From NCBI RefSeq assembly GCF_004341885.1, contig NZ_SLVX01000003.1, positions 372,001 through 436,000 of the forward strand: a DNA stretch of 64,000 bases, in the 5' to 3' direction. Positions 35,040 through 43,941 of the stretch are shown here, piece by piece (the stretch's first letter is position 1; each line of letters starts with the position of its first letter). A program made the position numbers and the translations under genes. The stretch comes from Shinella granuli (lineage in GTDB: Bacteria > Pseudomonadota > Alphaproteobacteria > Rhizobiales > Rhizobiaceae). The notes beneath the pieces were generated by a model. That model did not search any database. It was given only the letters and a program-made list of their open reading frames with translations, and was not told the origin of the DNA.

Positions 35040-35573
35040 TCACGCCTTCGCCCGGCCGGCCCGCACCAGGATGCGATAGGCCGAACCCGTCTCGTCGAAA
35101 TTGCCGGCCCACTGGTGGCCGCGCTTCGTCAATTCGGGGAACAGGAACAGTGGCTCGCGGGACAGGAGCGCGAAGAGGACCTCGCCCGGCTCCAGCGTCT
35201 CGGCCGCCGCAAGGATGCGGACCATCGGCTCGGGCGGATCGAGGTCGCTGAGGTCGAGATGAAGCGAGGGATCCGGCCAGGTCTCCGGGCGGTCCGCATT
35301 GTCGGAGGTCTCGACCGGCGCGGCCGCCTGCTGCGGCGTGAAGAGGACCTCCCAATCACCGCCCTCGATCTCATGGGCCTCATGGTCGAAGCCGCGGCTC
35401 GCCATGACGCGGAACAGCGGCTGGGGACGGAAGGTGGCGAAGAGCCGGAGCCCCTGCCCGGGGCCGAGCGACTGCACCGCCTCCATGATCGCCTGGAACG
35501 GCTCGCCGCCGCTTTCCAAGATCGGCCGCACGTCGAGGGTCTTGGGGGCGATGGCGTTTGAGACGTCGGACAT
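35040..35573 (-). CDS. Protein with two DUF2249 domains
   Basis: This 177-residue protein contains two copies of the DUF2249 pattern. The first is TLDVRPILESGGEPFQAIME to FRPQPLFRVMASRGFDHEAH, the second is HLDLSDLDPPEPMVRILAAA to SREPLFLFPELTKRGHQWAG. DUF2249 is related to the TusA-like fold and is often encoded beside hemerythrin and denitrification genes, with no defined reaction. It is 4 bp upstream of the MIP18-like gene and 3 bp downstream of the membrane protein gene. Confidence 0.87.
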   Translation of the reverse strand: MSDVSNAIAPKTLDVRPILESGGEPFQAIMEAVQSLGPGQGLRLFATFRPQPLFRVMASRGFDHEAHEIEGGDWEVLFTPQQAAAPVETSDNADRPETWPDPSLHLDLSDLDPPEPMVRILAAAETLEPGEVLFALLSREPLFLFPELTKRGHQWAGNFDETGSAYRILVRAGRAKA

Positions 35574-35576
35574 CGG

Positions 35577-36929
35577 TTATCTCCTTGAAACAAATGTAGG
35601 CAGGAAGAGATGGGGGCGCACCGTGCCGACCGGCGCCCGCAGCGCTTTCGGCACGATGCAAAGCCGGCGCGCGCGGATGAATTCTCCTATCAACCCCAGC
35701 GTCGCGGCCAGTTGCACGAGGACCGCCGCGCGAAAAACGCCGGAAGCCTCCGCGAAAAGCGCGAGCGTGGCCGCCGCCACCGCGCCGTAGTAGAACCAGA
35801 ACAGGACGCGACCACGCCCTTCATCGACCAGATCCTGCACGCGCGGCACCGGCGCGCGGCCGAGCACCGGCCCATAGGCCTCCAACCATGTCAGGAAGGC
35901 GACGATCTTGTAAAGCTGGGCAAGCCCCAGCCCCGTCAGCCAGCCGAAGACGAAAAGGTAGACGACCGCCGCAAGCCCCTCGCCCGCCCGGATGCCGGGC
36001 AGGTTGAGCAGGGCAACGGACAGCACAAGTGCGCCAAAGGCGGCGAACGTCGCCCGGATGTTCAGTTCCGCCTGCTTGCGCTTGCGCGCCCGGTAGAGAT
36101 GCACGACGTCGCCGCCGTAGAGCAGCGCCGCGGCAAGCGTCAGAAGGAGGGCGGCGGCAAACAGCGCCGTCACGCCGGAGGCAGCGAGAAGGACGACCGG
36201 AATGCAGGCGGCGACAAGCCCGATGGCAAGGCTTGCCGCCCACCAGACGATGCGGCTCGTCGGCCGCTCCGTCTCGGGCGCCAGCAGGAACATGGCGAGC
36301 AGCCGGTAGCTGACGCCGACCGCGGTGACGCTCAGCCAGCCGCCAAGGCCCAGCGCCGCATGCAAATCCACGCCGTCGGTGACGAGCCGGACAAGCAACA
36401 GGCTGTCGCTGGTGCCGGAAAGGGCAAGCGTGAAAGCGAAACCGGCAAGGGCCGCGCCGACGAGCGCCGACAGCCCGACGGCGACGAAGCGCGCCGGCAG
36501 CGGCAGGGGCCGCGCCGCAAGAAGCGTGGCGGCAAGGATGGCGGCGAGGAGGACGAAACCGGCCAGCAGCAATCCGCCCCCCACCGGCAGGAGCGCGAGC
36601 GGCAGGTCGATGGCGCCGGACAGCGCCACGAAGCCCCCGACCAGCACGCAGAGCCCGGCAACGATCAGAAGCAAGGCAGGCGCCGCAAACCGCCCGCCGA
36701 CCAGCGGGCGGGCGATCAGCACCGGCACGAACTGCAGGAGCGCCCCCGCCATCAGGAGGCTCAGCCACCCGATCGCGAGGACATGGACGAGCACCAGGGT
36801 TTCCGGCGCGCTGACGGCGACGGCCGGATAGCCGTAGCCCGCCAGCATCAGGCCCTGACCTGCGACGAGCATCAGACAGGCCAGGGCGAAATAGGACATG
36901 GTCCAGCGGGAGAGCGTCGCGCCCTGCAT
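35577..36929 (-). CDS. Polytopic membrane protein of the denitrification cluster, function unknown
   Basis: This 450-residue protein has about twelve hydrophobic helices, very rich in Ala and Leu. Histidines inside helices (VLVHVLAIGWLSLLMAGALL; GVDLHAALGLGGWLSVTAVG) recall NnrS and haem-copper oxidase-like folds, so haem or copper binding is possible. I do not recognise a named family with confidence. It lies between the single-domain and double-domain DUF2249 genes in the operon that starts at 37241. A role in nitric oxide or haem handling is inferred from neighbours only. Confidence 0.8.
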   Translation of the reverse strand: MQGATLSRWTMSYFALACLMLVAGQGLMLAGYGYPAVAVSAPETLVLVHVLAIGWLSLLMAGALLQFVPVLIARPLVGGRFAAPALLLIVAGLCVLVGGFVALSGAIDLPLALLPVGGGLLLAGFVLLAAILAATLLAARPLPLPARFVAVGLSALVGAALAGFAFTLALSGTSDSLLLVRLVTDGVDLHAALGLGGWLSVTAVGVSYRLLAMFLLAPETERPTSRIVWWAASLAIGLVAACIPVVLLAASGVTALFAAALLLTLAAALLYGGDVVHLYRARKRKQAELNIRATFAAFGALVLSVALLNLPGIRAGEGLAAVVYLFVFGWLTGLGLAQLYKIVAFLTWLEAYGPVLGRAPVPRVQDLVDEGRGRVLFWFYYGAVAAATLALFAEASGVFRAAVLVQLAATLGLIGEFIRARRLCIVPKALRAPVGTVRPHLFLPTFVSRR

Positions 36930-36962
36930 AAGGTTTCCCCTTCGCCGTGTGCCGTCTGCTGC

Positions 36963-37241
36963 CTAGTGGTCCGAGCCGCAGCAGCAATCGCAGCCGCGGT
37001 CCTCGATCCGGTCGATTTCGACGCGCCAGACCTCCGGTCCCTGTTCGAGATAGTCCCAGCCGAACTGGCCCGGGAAATTCGTCTCCAACTGATAGTGCAG
37101 CGGCCGCGGGTCGTGGTCGCTGGTGATCAGCATCGATTTACCGGGAAGCAGCGCGCCGAGCATGCCGAAGATGCGCGGATGACGCTCGCGCGGGGCAATG
37201 GTGCGGACATCGATGGAAGGCTTGGCCTGGTCGTCTGACAT
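36963..37241 (-). CDS. Small DUF2249 protein with cysteine-rich tail
   Basis: This 92-residue protein is a single DUF2249 domain (SIDVRTIAPRERHPRIFGML, then DHDPRPLHYQLETNFPGQFG and YLEQGPEVWRVEI) ending in an unusual CDCCCGSDH tail that could bind a metal. The start at 37241 is the first ATG with sense; an 88-codon upstream extension crosses the promoter box. It is the first gene of the four-gene operon and has an NnrR-type box 99 bp upstream. Confidence 0.87.
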   Translation of the reverse strand: MSDDQAKPSIDVRTIAPRERHPRIFGMLGALLPGKSMLITSDHDPRPLHYQLETNFPGQFGWDYLEQGPEVWRVEIDRIEDRGCDCCCGSDH

Positions 37242-37312
37242 GGTTTTCTGTTCCGTCCCGGCCGCTCCGATCCCGTTCCGGAAGGCACGGCCCGACCGAC
37301 CGGAACCAGCCG

Positions 37313-37354
37313 ACGCTAACCCCGCGACCTGCCCGCCACTTTGACGTTGCGCAA
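37313..37354 (-). promoter_or_regulatory. NnrR-type box and -10 element of the DUF2249 operon
   Basis: TTGACGTTGCGCAA (37341-37354) is followed on the reverse strand after 22 bp by TAGCGT (37318-37313). The predicted transcript start near 37306 leaves a leader of about 65 nt. Confidence 0.7.
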
Positions 37355-37391
37355 ACAATTCCGGAAATGCGCGGCCGCGACGTCCCGCTGC

Positions 37392-37433
37392 TTGGCTTTT
37401 CGCAAAGAAGCACTCCGGCCCGGCCCCTAGGCT
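37392..37433 (+). promoter_or_regulatory. NnrR-type box and -10 element of hemN
   Basis: TTGGCTTTTCGCAA (37392-37405) is followed after 22 bp by TAGGCT (37428-37433). The predicted transcript start is near 37440, 29 nt before hemN. Confidence 0.72.
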
Positions 37434-37468
37434 CCTCCCATTCATCCACCCGGACAAAGGAATGCGCC

Positions 37469-38821
37469 ATGCAACAGGCCCTGATCGAAAAATACGGCGA
37501 GGCACGGCTGCCGCGGTATACGAGCTATCCGACGGCGCCGGGCTTTTCGCCGACCGTCGGCACCGGCACCTATGGCGACTGGCTTGCCGCCATCCGGCCC
37601 GGCACCGATGCCTCGCTCTACCTGCACATCCCCTTCTGCCGCTCCATGTGCTGGTACTGCGGCTGTCACACGACGATCACCCAGCGCGACGAGCCGATCC
37701 TCGACTATATCGACATGCTCCGAAAAGAGATCGACCTCGTCTCCAGGACGGTCGGCGGCCGGCCGACCATCCGCCATGTGCATTTCGGCGGCGGCACGCC
37801 CACCATCATGCAGCCGGAGGAGTTCCGCGACCTGATCGGCCTCTTGCGCGCCCGCTTCGCCTTTGCCGGCGGCGCGGAGATCGCCGTCGAGATCGACCCG
37901 CGCACCCTCTCCGCCGAGATGGCGACGGCGCTCGGCGCGGCAGGCGTCACGCGCGCGAGCCTCGGCGTACAGAGCTTCGACCCCGTCGTGCAGAAGGCGA
38001 TCAACCGCATCCAGAGCGAGGCGCAGACGGCCGAGGCCGCCGCGCGGCTGCGCAAGGCCGGGGTCAGCGGCATCAATTTCGACCTCATCTACGGCCTGCC
38101 GCACCAGACGGTCGCCTCCTGCATCGCGACCGCGCAGGCGGCGATCCGCATGCGGCCGGAACGTTTCGCCGTCTTCGGCTATGCCCACATCCCGTCCTTC
38201 AAGAAGCACCAGCGGCTGATCGACGAGCGCGCGCTGCCCGACGCGGCCCTTCGCAGCGCGCAGGCCGAGGCGATCGCCGAAACGCTTGGCGGCGCCGGCT
38301 ATGTGCGCATCGGCCTCGATCACTATGCCCTGCCGGAAGACAGCCTCGCCCTCGCCGCCAAGCGCGGCCGGCTGCGCCGCAACTTCCAGGGCTATACGAC
38401 GGATGCCTGCACCACGCTGATCGGCTTCGGCGCCTCGTCGATCGGCCGCACGGCGGAAGGCTACGTGCAGAACGAGGTGCCGCCCGGCCTCTATGCCCAG
38501 CGCATCGCCTCCGGCCGCCTCGCCACCGCCAAGGGCTACCGGCTGACGGCGGAGGACCGGCTGCGCGCCGAGATCATCGAGCGCCTGATGTGCGATTTCC
38601 GCGTCGACGTGACGGGCATCGCCGCGCGGCACGGCTTCGATGCGGCCCCGCTTCTCGACGGCAATGCCAAGCTGGCGGCGCTTGCGGAGGATGGCGCGAT
38701 CGACATCCGCGGCGGCACCGTCACGGTGCGGCAGGACCACCGCTTCATCATCCGCGCGGTCGCCGCCGCCTTCGACGCCTATATCGACCGGTCGGCCCGC
38801 ACGCACAGCAAGGCGGCCTGA
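37469..38821 (+). CDS. hemN: Oxygen-independent coproporphyrinogen III oxidase (radical SAM)
   Basis: This 450-residue radical SAM enzyme decarboxylates coproporphyrinogen III to protoporphyrinogen IX without oxygen, supplying haem for anaerobic cytochromes. The cluster motif is HIPFCRSMCWYCGC (Cys57, Cys61, Cys64), and the start ARLPRYTSYPTAPGF and the later FGGGTPTIM are typical of HemN. The ATG at 37469 follows AAAGGA; the upstream 34-codon extension is not used. It diverges from the DUF2249 operon and has its own NnrR-type box. Confidence 0.95.
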   Translation: MQQALIEKYGEARLPRYTSYPTAPGFSPTVGTGTYGDWLAAIRPGTDASLYLHIPFCRSMCWYCGCHTTITQRDEPILDYIDMLRKEIDLVSRTVGGRPTIRHVHFGGGTPTIMQPEEFRDLIGLLRARFAFAGGAEIAVEIDPRTLSAEMATALGAAGVTRASLGVQSFDPVVQKAINRIQSEAQTAEAAARLRKAGVSGINFDLIYGLPHQTVASCIATAQAAIRMRPERFAVFGYAHIPSFKKHQRLIDERALPDAALRSAQAEAIAETLGGAGYVRIGLDHYALPEDSLALAAKRGRLRRNFQGYTTDACTTLIGFGASSIGRTAEGYVQNEVPPGLYAQRIASGRLATAKGYRLTAEDRLRAEIIERLMCDFRVDVTGIAARHGFDAAPLLDGNAKLAALAEDGAIDIRGGTVTVRQDHRFIIRAVAAAFDAYIDRSARTHSKAA

Positions 38822-38835
38822 AACCCAAACGAAAA

Positions 38836-38869
38836 AAGGGCCCGGCATGGTGCGGCATGCCGGGCCCTT
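38836..38869. terminator. Terminator between hemN and norD
   Basis: A perfect 14-bp stem (38836-38849 with 38856-38869) encloses a 6-nt loop. A run of As precedes it, which reads as Ts on the reverse strand, so it can terminate norD transcripts and, less clearly, hemN. Confidence 0.88.
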
Positions 38870-38888
38870 CCTCGCAGATCTTGCGCCT

Positions 38889-40787
38889 CTATCCGACAAG
38901 ACCGCGATAGATCGCCGGCAGCGCCGCAGGCAGCCGAGCGATATTGCTGACGATGGCATAGCCGTTGCGGCCGAAGATGGCCGGCACATAGACCTGCGCC
39001 TCCCGGTCGACCGTCACCCCGAACACGCTGACACCGGTGCGCCGCGACTCGTTCACCGCCCGACGGCTGTCCTCCAGCGCGAAGCGGCCCTCATAGTGGT
39101 CGACGTCGTTCGGCTTGCCGTCGGTGAGCAGCAGGAGGAGCTTTCGCCGGTTCGGCTGCTCGCGCAGCTTCGCCGCCGCATGGCGGATCGCCGGGCCGAT
39201 GCGGGTGTAGAAACCCGGCTTCAGCGCCGCGATGCGCGCTTCCACGGCATGGTTCATCGTCTCGCCGAAATCCTTGACCGTCTCGACCCGCACCCAGGAG
39301 CGCCGCCGCGAGGTGAAGGTGAGGATCGAGTGGCTGTCGCCGCAGGCGGCAAGACCGTGCGCCAGCACCAGCAGCGCCTCCTTCTCCACGTCGAGCACCC
39401 GGCGGTTGTCGAACCAGGCGTCCGTCGAAAGCGACACGTCGACGAGGATGGTGACGGCAAGGTCATGCGCCTGCGGCCGGCTCATCAGGTGGATGCGGTC
39501 GCTGCCCTGCCCGCCGGCGGCAAGGTCGCTGCGGGCGCGCACCACGGCATCGAGGTCCAGCTCCGCCCCGTCGAGCTGCGCGCGCAGCATTTCATGGCGC
39601 GGCCGCAGCACCTCGAACTGCCGGCGTACGCGGCGGATCAGGCTCTTCGTGTCGGCATCGGCCTCGGGCACGGCAGCCATGTCCGGTGCGGGAGAAGCAA
39701 GCACCCGGCAATGGTCGGGCAGGTAGGTGCCGGTACGGAAATCCCATTCGGGATAGGTGTGCTCGCCGGTCAGCCGCGTGCGGTCGAGCGCTTCCGGCGG
39801 CAGGTCGAGATCGAAATGGAAGCGGGCGGACGGGCGGCCCTTGCGCTCGCCGAGCGTCATGTCGTCCAGTTCGTCGGCGGCGCTCGAATCGTGGTCGTCG
39901 CTGTCGTCGCCGGGGCGGTCGACATTGACCATCTCCGCCATGGCGAGGATCTTCTCGAAGCGGTTGAGGATGAAGGGGCTGCGCTCGTTCTTGCGGTTCT
40001 CGGCCTTCTCGCGCAGCGCGACATGGCGGCCGGTCTCCGGGGTCTCGGGCGTGCCGCCCGTTGCAGGCTGGTCCTCTTCGCCGCGCCCCTCGCCCTCCTC
40101 GCGCAGGAGCGCATCCGGCCATAGCGGCACAGGCAGCATCGGCAGGTATCCGGCCGGCGCCCGGTGCGGGAAGATGACCGGCAGCGCATCGTCCGCAAGG
40201 CCGGCGCCCTTCCTCAGGAGGCTGAGGATGCGGTTCTCCACATGCCGCTCGACGGAGGGAAGCGGCCGGCTGCGGCGCGCCGAAAGCGTGGCGGCCGAAA
40301 GCCGCCGGTAGCGCCGCGCAAGCCCCGGAAAGGCCGAAAGCACCGCCTTCACCGTCGCCTCCGCCCGCTGGAGGATGGCAAGGTCGCGCTGCAGAGGATC
40401 GCTCTCGACAACCGGATCGAGCGGCATCACCGCCATCGTCGCCGCGAGCCAGACATAAAGGTCCCGGTTGAGGCCGCGATCGGCGAAGAGGTCGATCGCG
40501 CCGGGCAGCATCAGCGTCGCATGGTCGCGGCCGGGCTGCACCAGCTTCTCCTCGCCGAGCCCCATGCGCTGGCGTAGCCTCAGGCGATGCGCCGAGGTGC
40601 GCCCGCGGGCGGGCGCGATCTGCACCGCGCCTTCGCCGCCGAAGCCGCGGAAGCAGACGGCGAGCACCGGCCGGACATCCTCCAGCCGCACGGCATGCTC
40701 CGGATGACGCGGCCAGGTGCCGGTATTGCCAACGAGCCGGTGCCAGGCCCGGCCGACCGTTTCCTCAAGCTCCAGGAAATCCAGCAT
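38889..40787 (-). CDS. norD: NorD, von Willebrand factor A domain protein for NO reductase activation
   Basis: This 632-residue protein ends in a VWA domain (about residues 435-632) with the metal-ion site LAVTILVDVSLSTDAWFD and KLLLLLTDGKPNDVDHYEG. The N-terminal 430 residues are typical of NorD. Together with the AAA+ ATPase NorQ it activates or matures the NorCB nitric oxide reductase, probably by helping insert the non-haem iron. It is the last gene of the nor operon, 9 bp after norQ. Confidence 0.93.
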   Translation of the reverse strand: MLDFLELEETVGRAWHRLVGNTGTWPRHPEHAVRLEDVRPVLAVCFRGFGGEGAVQIAPARGRTSAHRLRLRQRMGLGEEKLVQPGRDHATLMLPGAIDLFADRGLNRDLYVWLAATMAVMPLDPVVESDPLQRDLAILQRAEATVKAVLSAFPGLARRYRRLSAATLSARRSRPLPSVERHVENRILSLLRKGAGLADDALPVIFPHRAPAGYLPMLPVPLWPDALLREEGEGRGEEDQPATGGTPETPETGRHVALREKAENRKNERSPFILNRFEKILAMAEMVNVDRPGDDSDDHDSSAADELDDMTLGERKGRPSARFHFDLDLPPEALDRTRLTGEHTYPEWDFRTGTYLPDHCRVLASPAPDMAAVPEADADTKSLIRRVRRQFEVLRPRHEMLRAQLDGAELDLDAVVRARSDLAAGGQGSDRIHLMSRPQAHDLAVTILVDVSLSTDAWFDNRRVLDVEKEALLVLAHGLAACGDSHSILTFTSRRRSWVRVETVKDFGETMNHAVEARIAALKPGFYTRIGPAIRHAAAKLREQPNRRKLLLLLTDGKPNDVDHYEGRFALEDSRRAVNESRRTGVSVFGVTVDREAQVYVPAIFGRNGYAIVSNIARLPAALPAIYRGLVG

Positions 40788-40796
40788 GGCGGTTCC

Positions 40797-41609
40797 TCAG
40801 CGGATCATCGCGTCGGCGATTTCGAGAAGGGCGGCCCGGACATCCGGCTCGTCGGTCAGCGGCTCGATCATCGCCGCCCGCACCGCCTCGCGCATGGTCA
40901 TGCCGCTGTCGATGAGGCAGGCGCAGTAGACGAGGAGGCGGGTGGAGACCCCCTCTTCCAGGTCGTGCCCCTTGAGCGCCCTCAACCGATGTGCCAGCGC
41001 GACGAGCGGCGCGACCTGCGCTTCGTCCAGCCCGCTTTCCGCGGCGACGACGGCGATTTCCTGGGGCTTCGGCAGGAAGTCGAACTCGATGGCGACGAAG
41101 CGCTGGCGGGTGGAGGGCTTCAGCGCCTTCAGGAGGTTCTGGTAGCCGGGATTGTAGGAGACGACGAGCATGAAGCCGGGCGGCGCTTCCAGCACCTCGC
41201 CGGTGCGCTCCAGCGGCAGGATGCGCCGGTCGTCGGTGAGCGGATGCAGCACGACGGCGACGTCCTTGCGCGCCTCGACGATCTCGTCGAGATAACACAC
41301 GCCGCCCTGGCGCACCGCGCGGGTCAGGGGACCGTCTACCCAGACTGTATCACCGCCCTTCAGGAGGTAACGGCCGGTGAGGTCGGCGGCCGAAAGATCG
41401 TCATGGCAGGAGACGGTGGAGAGCGGCAGGCCGAGCCTTGCCGCCATGTGGCTGACGAAACGGGTCTTGCCGCAGCCGGTCGGCCCCTTCAGGAGCAGCG
41501 GAAGCTGGCGCGTCCAGGCCGTCTCGAACAGGGCGCATTCGTTGCCGGAGGGGCTGTAGGCCGGGATATCCGGAACGGGACGGGGCGTATCCTTGAGGAG
41601 GACGTTCAT
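40797..41609 (-). CDS. norQ: NorQ, MoxR-type AAA+ ATPase for NO reductase activation
   Basis: This 270-residue MoxR/CbbQ-family ATPase has Walker A KGPTGCGKTR (residues 41-50), Walker B GVCYLDEIVEARKDV and sensor region LVVSYNPGYQN. It works with NorD on NorCB. The start at 41609 follows GGAGAT in the 65-bp gap after norB. A longer in-frame ORF upstream overlaps norB antisense to nothing real and is not coding. Confidence 0.94.
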   Translation of the reverse strand: MNVLLKDTPRPVPDIPAYSPSGNECALFETAWTRQLPLLLKGPTGCGKTRFVSHMAARLGLPLSTVSCHDDLSAADLTGRYLLKGGDTVWVDGPLTRAVRQGGVCYLDEIVEARKDVAVVLHPLTDDRRILPLERTGEVLEAPPGFMLVVSYNPGYQNLLKALKPSTRQRFVAIEFDFLPKPQEIAVVAAESGLDEAQVAPLVALAHRLRALKGHDLEEGVSTRLLVYCACLIDSGMTMREAVRAAMIEPLTDEPDVRAALLEIADAMIR

Positions 41610-41674
41610 TCTGATCTCCAAGAAACTGTCGAAAGAAGGTGCCGGCCCCGCGGGATGACGGGGCCGGCCAGCGC

Positions 41675-43021
41675 TCACTCGGCCGGCTGGACCATCCGGG
41701 TGAGGCTGTCGCTGCGCTCCCGACCGGGCACGAGCACCGCCCAGATGAACATCAGCGCCGAAACGAGCACGACGGCGCCCGAGCCGAGGCGGACCCAGTA
41801 GAACAGCGCGAGCTGGTCCTGGACGTCCATGAAGCCTTCGCCGAGCACACGCTGCAGGTGGACCTGCACGACGCCGGCGAAGGTGAGCGCGAAGGTCATG
41901 ACAGACATGGCCGTGCACATGATCCAGAAGCTGGCGATGGAAAGCCACTGGTTGAACGGCGCGCGGCCGCGGATTTCCGGGATCGCATAGGCCATCATGG
42001 CAAGGTTCAGCATCACATAGGCGCCGAAGAAGGCGAGGTGCCCATGCGCGGCGGTGACCTGCGTGCCGTGGGTGTAGTAGTTCACCGACGACAGCGTGTG
42101 CAGGAAGCCCCAGACGCCCGCGCCGAAGAAGGCCATGACCGAGCAGCCGATCGACCAGAGGAGAGCCGCCTTGTTTGGGTGGTTGCGGCCGGCCTTCCAG
42201 GTCATGACGAAGGTGAAGATGACCATGGTGAAGAAGGGCGCCACTTCCAGCGTCGAGAACAGCGAGCCGATCCACTGCCAGTAGCCCGGCGCGCCGATCC
42301 AGTAATAATGGTGGCCGGTGCCGAGGATGCCCGAGAAGAGCGCGAGGCCGACGATGACATAGAGCCACTTCTCCACGACCTCGCGGTCGATGCCGTTGAG
42401 CTTGATCATCAGGAAGGCGAGCACGGAAGCCATGATCAGCTCCCAGACACCTTCGACCCACAGGTGGATGACATACCACCAGTACATCTTGTCGAGCGCC
42501 AGGTTGACCGGGTTGTAGAAGGCGAAGAGGAAGAAGAGCGCGAGCCCCCACAGGCCGAAGAGCAGGATGTTGATAACCGTGGTCTTGCGACCCTTCAGCG
42601 CCGTCATGGTGATGTTGAAGAGGAACATCAGGACGACGACGACGATGCCGACCTTGGCGATGAAGGTCTGTTCCAAAAATTCGCGGCCCTCATGGATGCG
42701 GAACATGTAGCCGACCACCGTCAGGCCTGCCGCCACGAAGAACATCCAGAACTGCAGGACGGCGAGCTTCGGGCTGTAGAGCTCCGTCTCGGTCTCCTCC
42801 GGGATCATGTAGTAGGTGGCGCCCATGAAGCCCATGAGCAGCCAGACGACGAGCGCATTGGTGTGGATCATGCGCACGATGTTGAAGGGCAGCAGCTCGG
42901 AGAGCACATTCGGCAGCACGTAGATCGTGCCGGCGAGGACGCCGAAAGCCACCTGGGCGAGGAACAGGCCGAGCGCGCCGTAGAAATACAGCATGGCGAC
43001 CTTTTGCGTTTGATATTTCAT
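41675..43021 (-). CDS. norB: Nitric oxide reductase subunit B
   Basis: This 448-residue protein is the catalytic haem-copper-oxidase-like subunit of cytochrome c-dependent NO reductase, with about twelve membrane helices. Haem and iron ligands are seen in RMIHTNALVVWLL, VIHLWVEGVWELIMASVLA and LGTGHHYYWIGAPGYWQWIG, and in the final helices in AHGHLAFFGAYVM. The conserved glutamates of the NOR active site are in WVEGVWE. It reduces two NO to N2O. Length is that of short cNOR NorB, not the longer quinol-type qNor. It follows norC by 27 bp. Confidence 0.97.
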   Translation of the reverse strand: MKYQTQKVAMLYFYGALGLFLAQVAFGVLAGTIYVLPNVLSELLPFNIVRMIHTNALVVWLLMGFMGATYYMIPEETETELYSPKLAVLQFWMFFVAAGLTVVGYMFRIHEGREFLEQTFIAKVGIVVVVLMFLFNITMTALKGRKTTVINILLFGLWGLALFFLFAFYNPVNLALDKMYWWYVIHLWVEGVWELIMASVLAFLMIKLNGIDREVVEKWLYVIVGLALFSGILGTGHHYYWIGAPGYWQWIGSLFSTLEVAPFFTMVIFTFVMTWKAGRNHPNKAALLWSIGCSVMAFFGAGVWGFLHTLSSVNYYTHGTQVTAAHGHLAFFGAYVMLNLAMMAYAIPEIRGRAPFNQWLSIASFWIMCTAMSVMTFALTFAGVVQVHLQRVLGEGFMDVQDQLALFYWVRLGSGAVVLVSALMFIWAVLVPGRERSDSLTRMVQPAE

Positions 43022-43048
43022 CTCTTGTCTCCTGAACGCGCGTGTCGG

Positions 43049-43501
43049 TCAGCCGGCATCGTTCGGCGGCCAGTTCTGGGTGTTGATCTTGCTCGTCCAT
43101 TCAAGAAAGTCGGCGAGATCGTTGAGTTCCTGTTCGGTGAGGTGGAACTGCGGCATCTGCCGCCGGCCCTCCGCCCCGCTCGGCTGCGCCGCCATCCAGG
43201 CCTTGAAGGCCTCGCGTGCGCCTTCCGGATCGTCGGCACCGCCGTAGCGCTTCCACACATTGCCGAGCTCGGGCGCGAAATAGGCGCCTTCGCCGAGCAG
43301 CGTGTGGCAGTTGATACAGGCGTTCTTCTCCCAGACATGCTTGCCGCGCGCGACGTTGTCGGTCAGCGTCGTCTCGTCGGTGGCGGTCGTGCGCATGTAA
43401 TAATGGGAATGGGCGGTCAGCCCGACGAAGATCGTGAAGAAGAAGATGGACCCGCCATAGAAGACGTTGCGGGCCCCGGTCTTGGTAAGGCGCTCTGCCA
43501 T
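43049..43501 (-). CDS. norC: Nitric oxide reductase subunit C (membrane-anchored cytochrome c)
   Basis: This 150-residue protein has one N-terminal membrane helix (NVFYGGSIFFFTIFVGLTA, about residues 12-30) and one haem c site, CINCH (62-66), with a probable axial methionine in RRQMPQFHLT. It passes electrons from periplasmic cytochromes to NorB. The ATG at 43501 follows AAGGGAAAGGA; the 100-codon upstream extension is not coding. An NnrR-type box lies 127 bp upstream. Confidence 0.96.
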   Translation of the reverse strand: MAERLTKTGARNVFYGGSIFFFTIFVGLTAHSHYYMRTTATDETTLTDNVARGKHVWEKNACINCHTLLGEGAYFAPELGNVWKRYGGADDPEGAREAFKAWMAAQPSGAEGRRQMPQFHLTEQELNDLADFLEWTSKINTQNWPPNDAG

Positions 43502-43601
43502 CCCATGGTCCTTTCCCTTGCCGGAAACTCCATGGCTCCGGCGAAAAACCCCCGCCGACTTTCTGCCGGCGATCCCCTCGCCGGCATTGCGGGACGTCCT
43601 T

Positions 43602-43642
43602 GTTCTAGCGGGAGGGAAAAAGCCTTCTTTGCGCATTGGCAA
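43602..43642 (-). promoter_or_regulatory. NnrR-type box and -10 element of norCBQD
   Basis: TTGCGCATTGGCAA (43629-43642) is followed on the reverse strand after 21 bp by TAGAAC (43607-43602). The predicted transcript start near 43594 gives a leader of about 93 nt. It gives norCBQD its own promoter behind norEF. Confidence 0.75.
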
Positions 43643-43658
43643 AGAGCGGGGCGGTTCG

Positions 43659-43934
43659 TCAGCCGATGAGCGCGCCGAGGACCGAGCGGGCGAGCGCCAG
43701 CGACAGGAGCAGCGCCGGCCAGGCAAGCAGGGCCGGCCGCAGCGCGCTGCGGCTCGCGCGCAACTCCATGAAATCGAGGATGACGAAACGGCCCTTGGCA
43801 TAGGCCATGATCAGCACCGCGGTGATGGGCACCAGGAGCCCGCCGCTGAGCCCGCCGACGAGGGCGCCGCCGACGGCGAGCGTCAGCAGCATGGCGAGGG
43901 TGGCGATGAACTGTTCGCGGGCCTGTCGGGTCAT
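43659..43934 (-). CDS. norF: NorF small membrane protein
   Basis: This 91-residue protein has two or three hydrophobic helices (FIATLAMLLTLAVGGALVGG, LLVPITAVLIMAYAKGRFVI, ALLAWPALLLSLALARSVL) and the cytochrome oxidase subunit IV-like pattern KGRFVILDFMELR. NorF accompanies NorE in Paracoccus-type nor clusters and supports NO reductase activity. It starts 7 bp after norE. Confidence 0.87.
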   Translation of the reverse strand: MTRQAREQFIATLAMLLTLAVGGALVGGLSGGLLVPITAVLIMAYAKGRFVILDFMELRASRSALRPALLAWPALLLSLALARSVLGALIG

Positions 43935-43941
43935 GGCGGTC

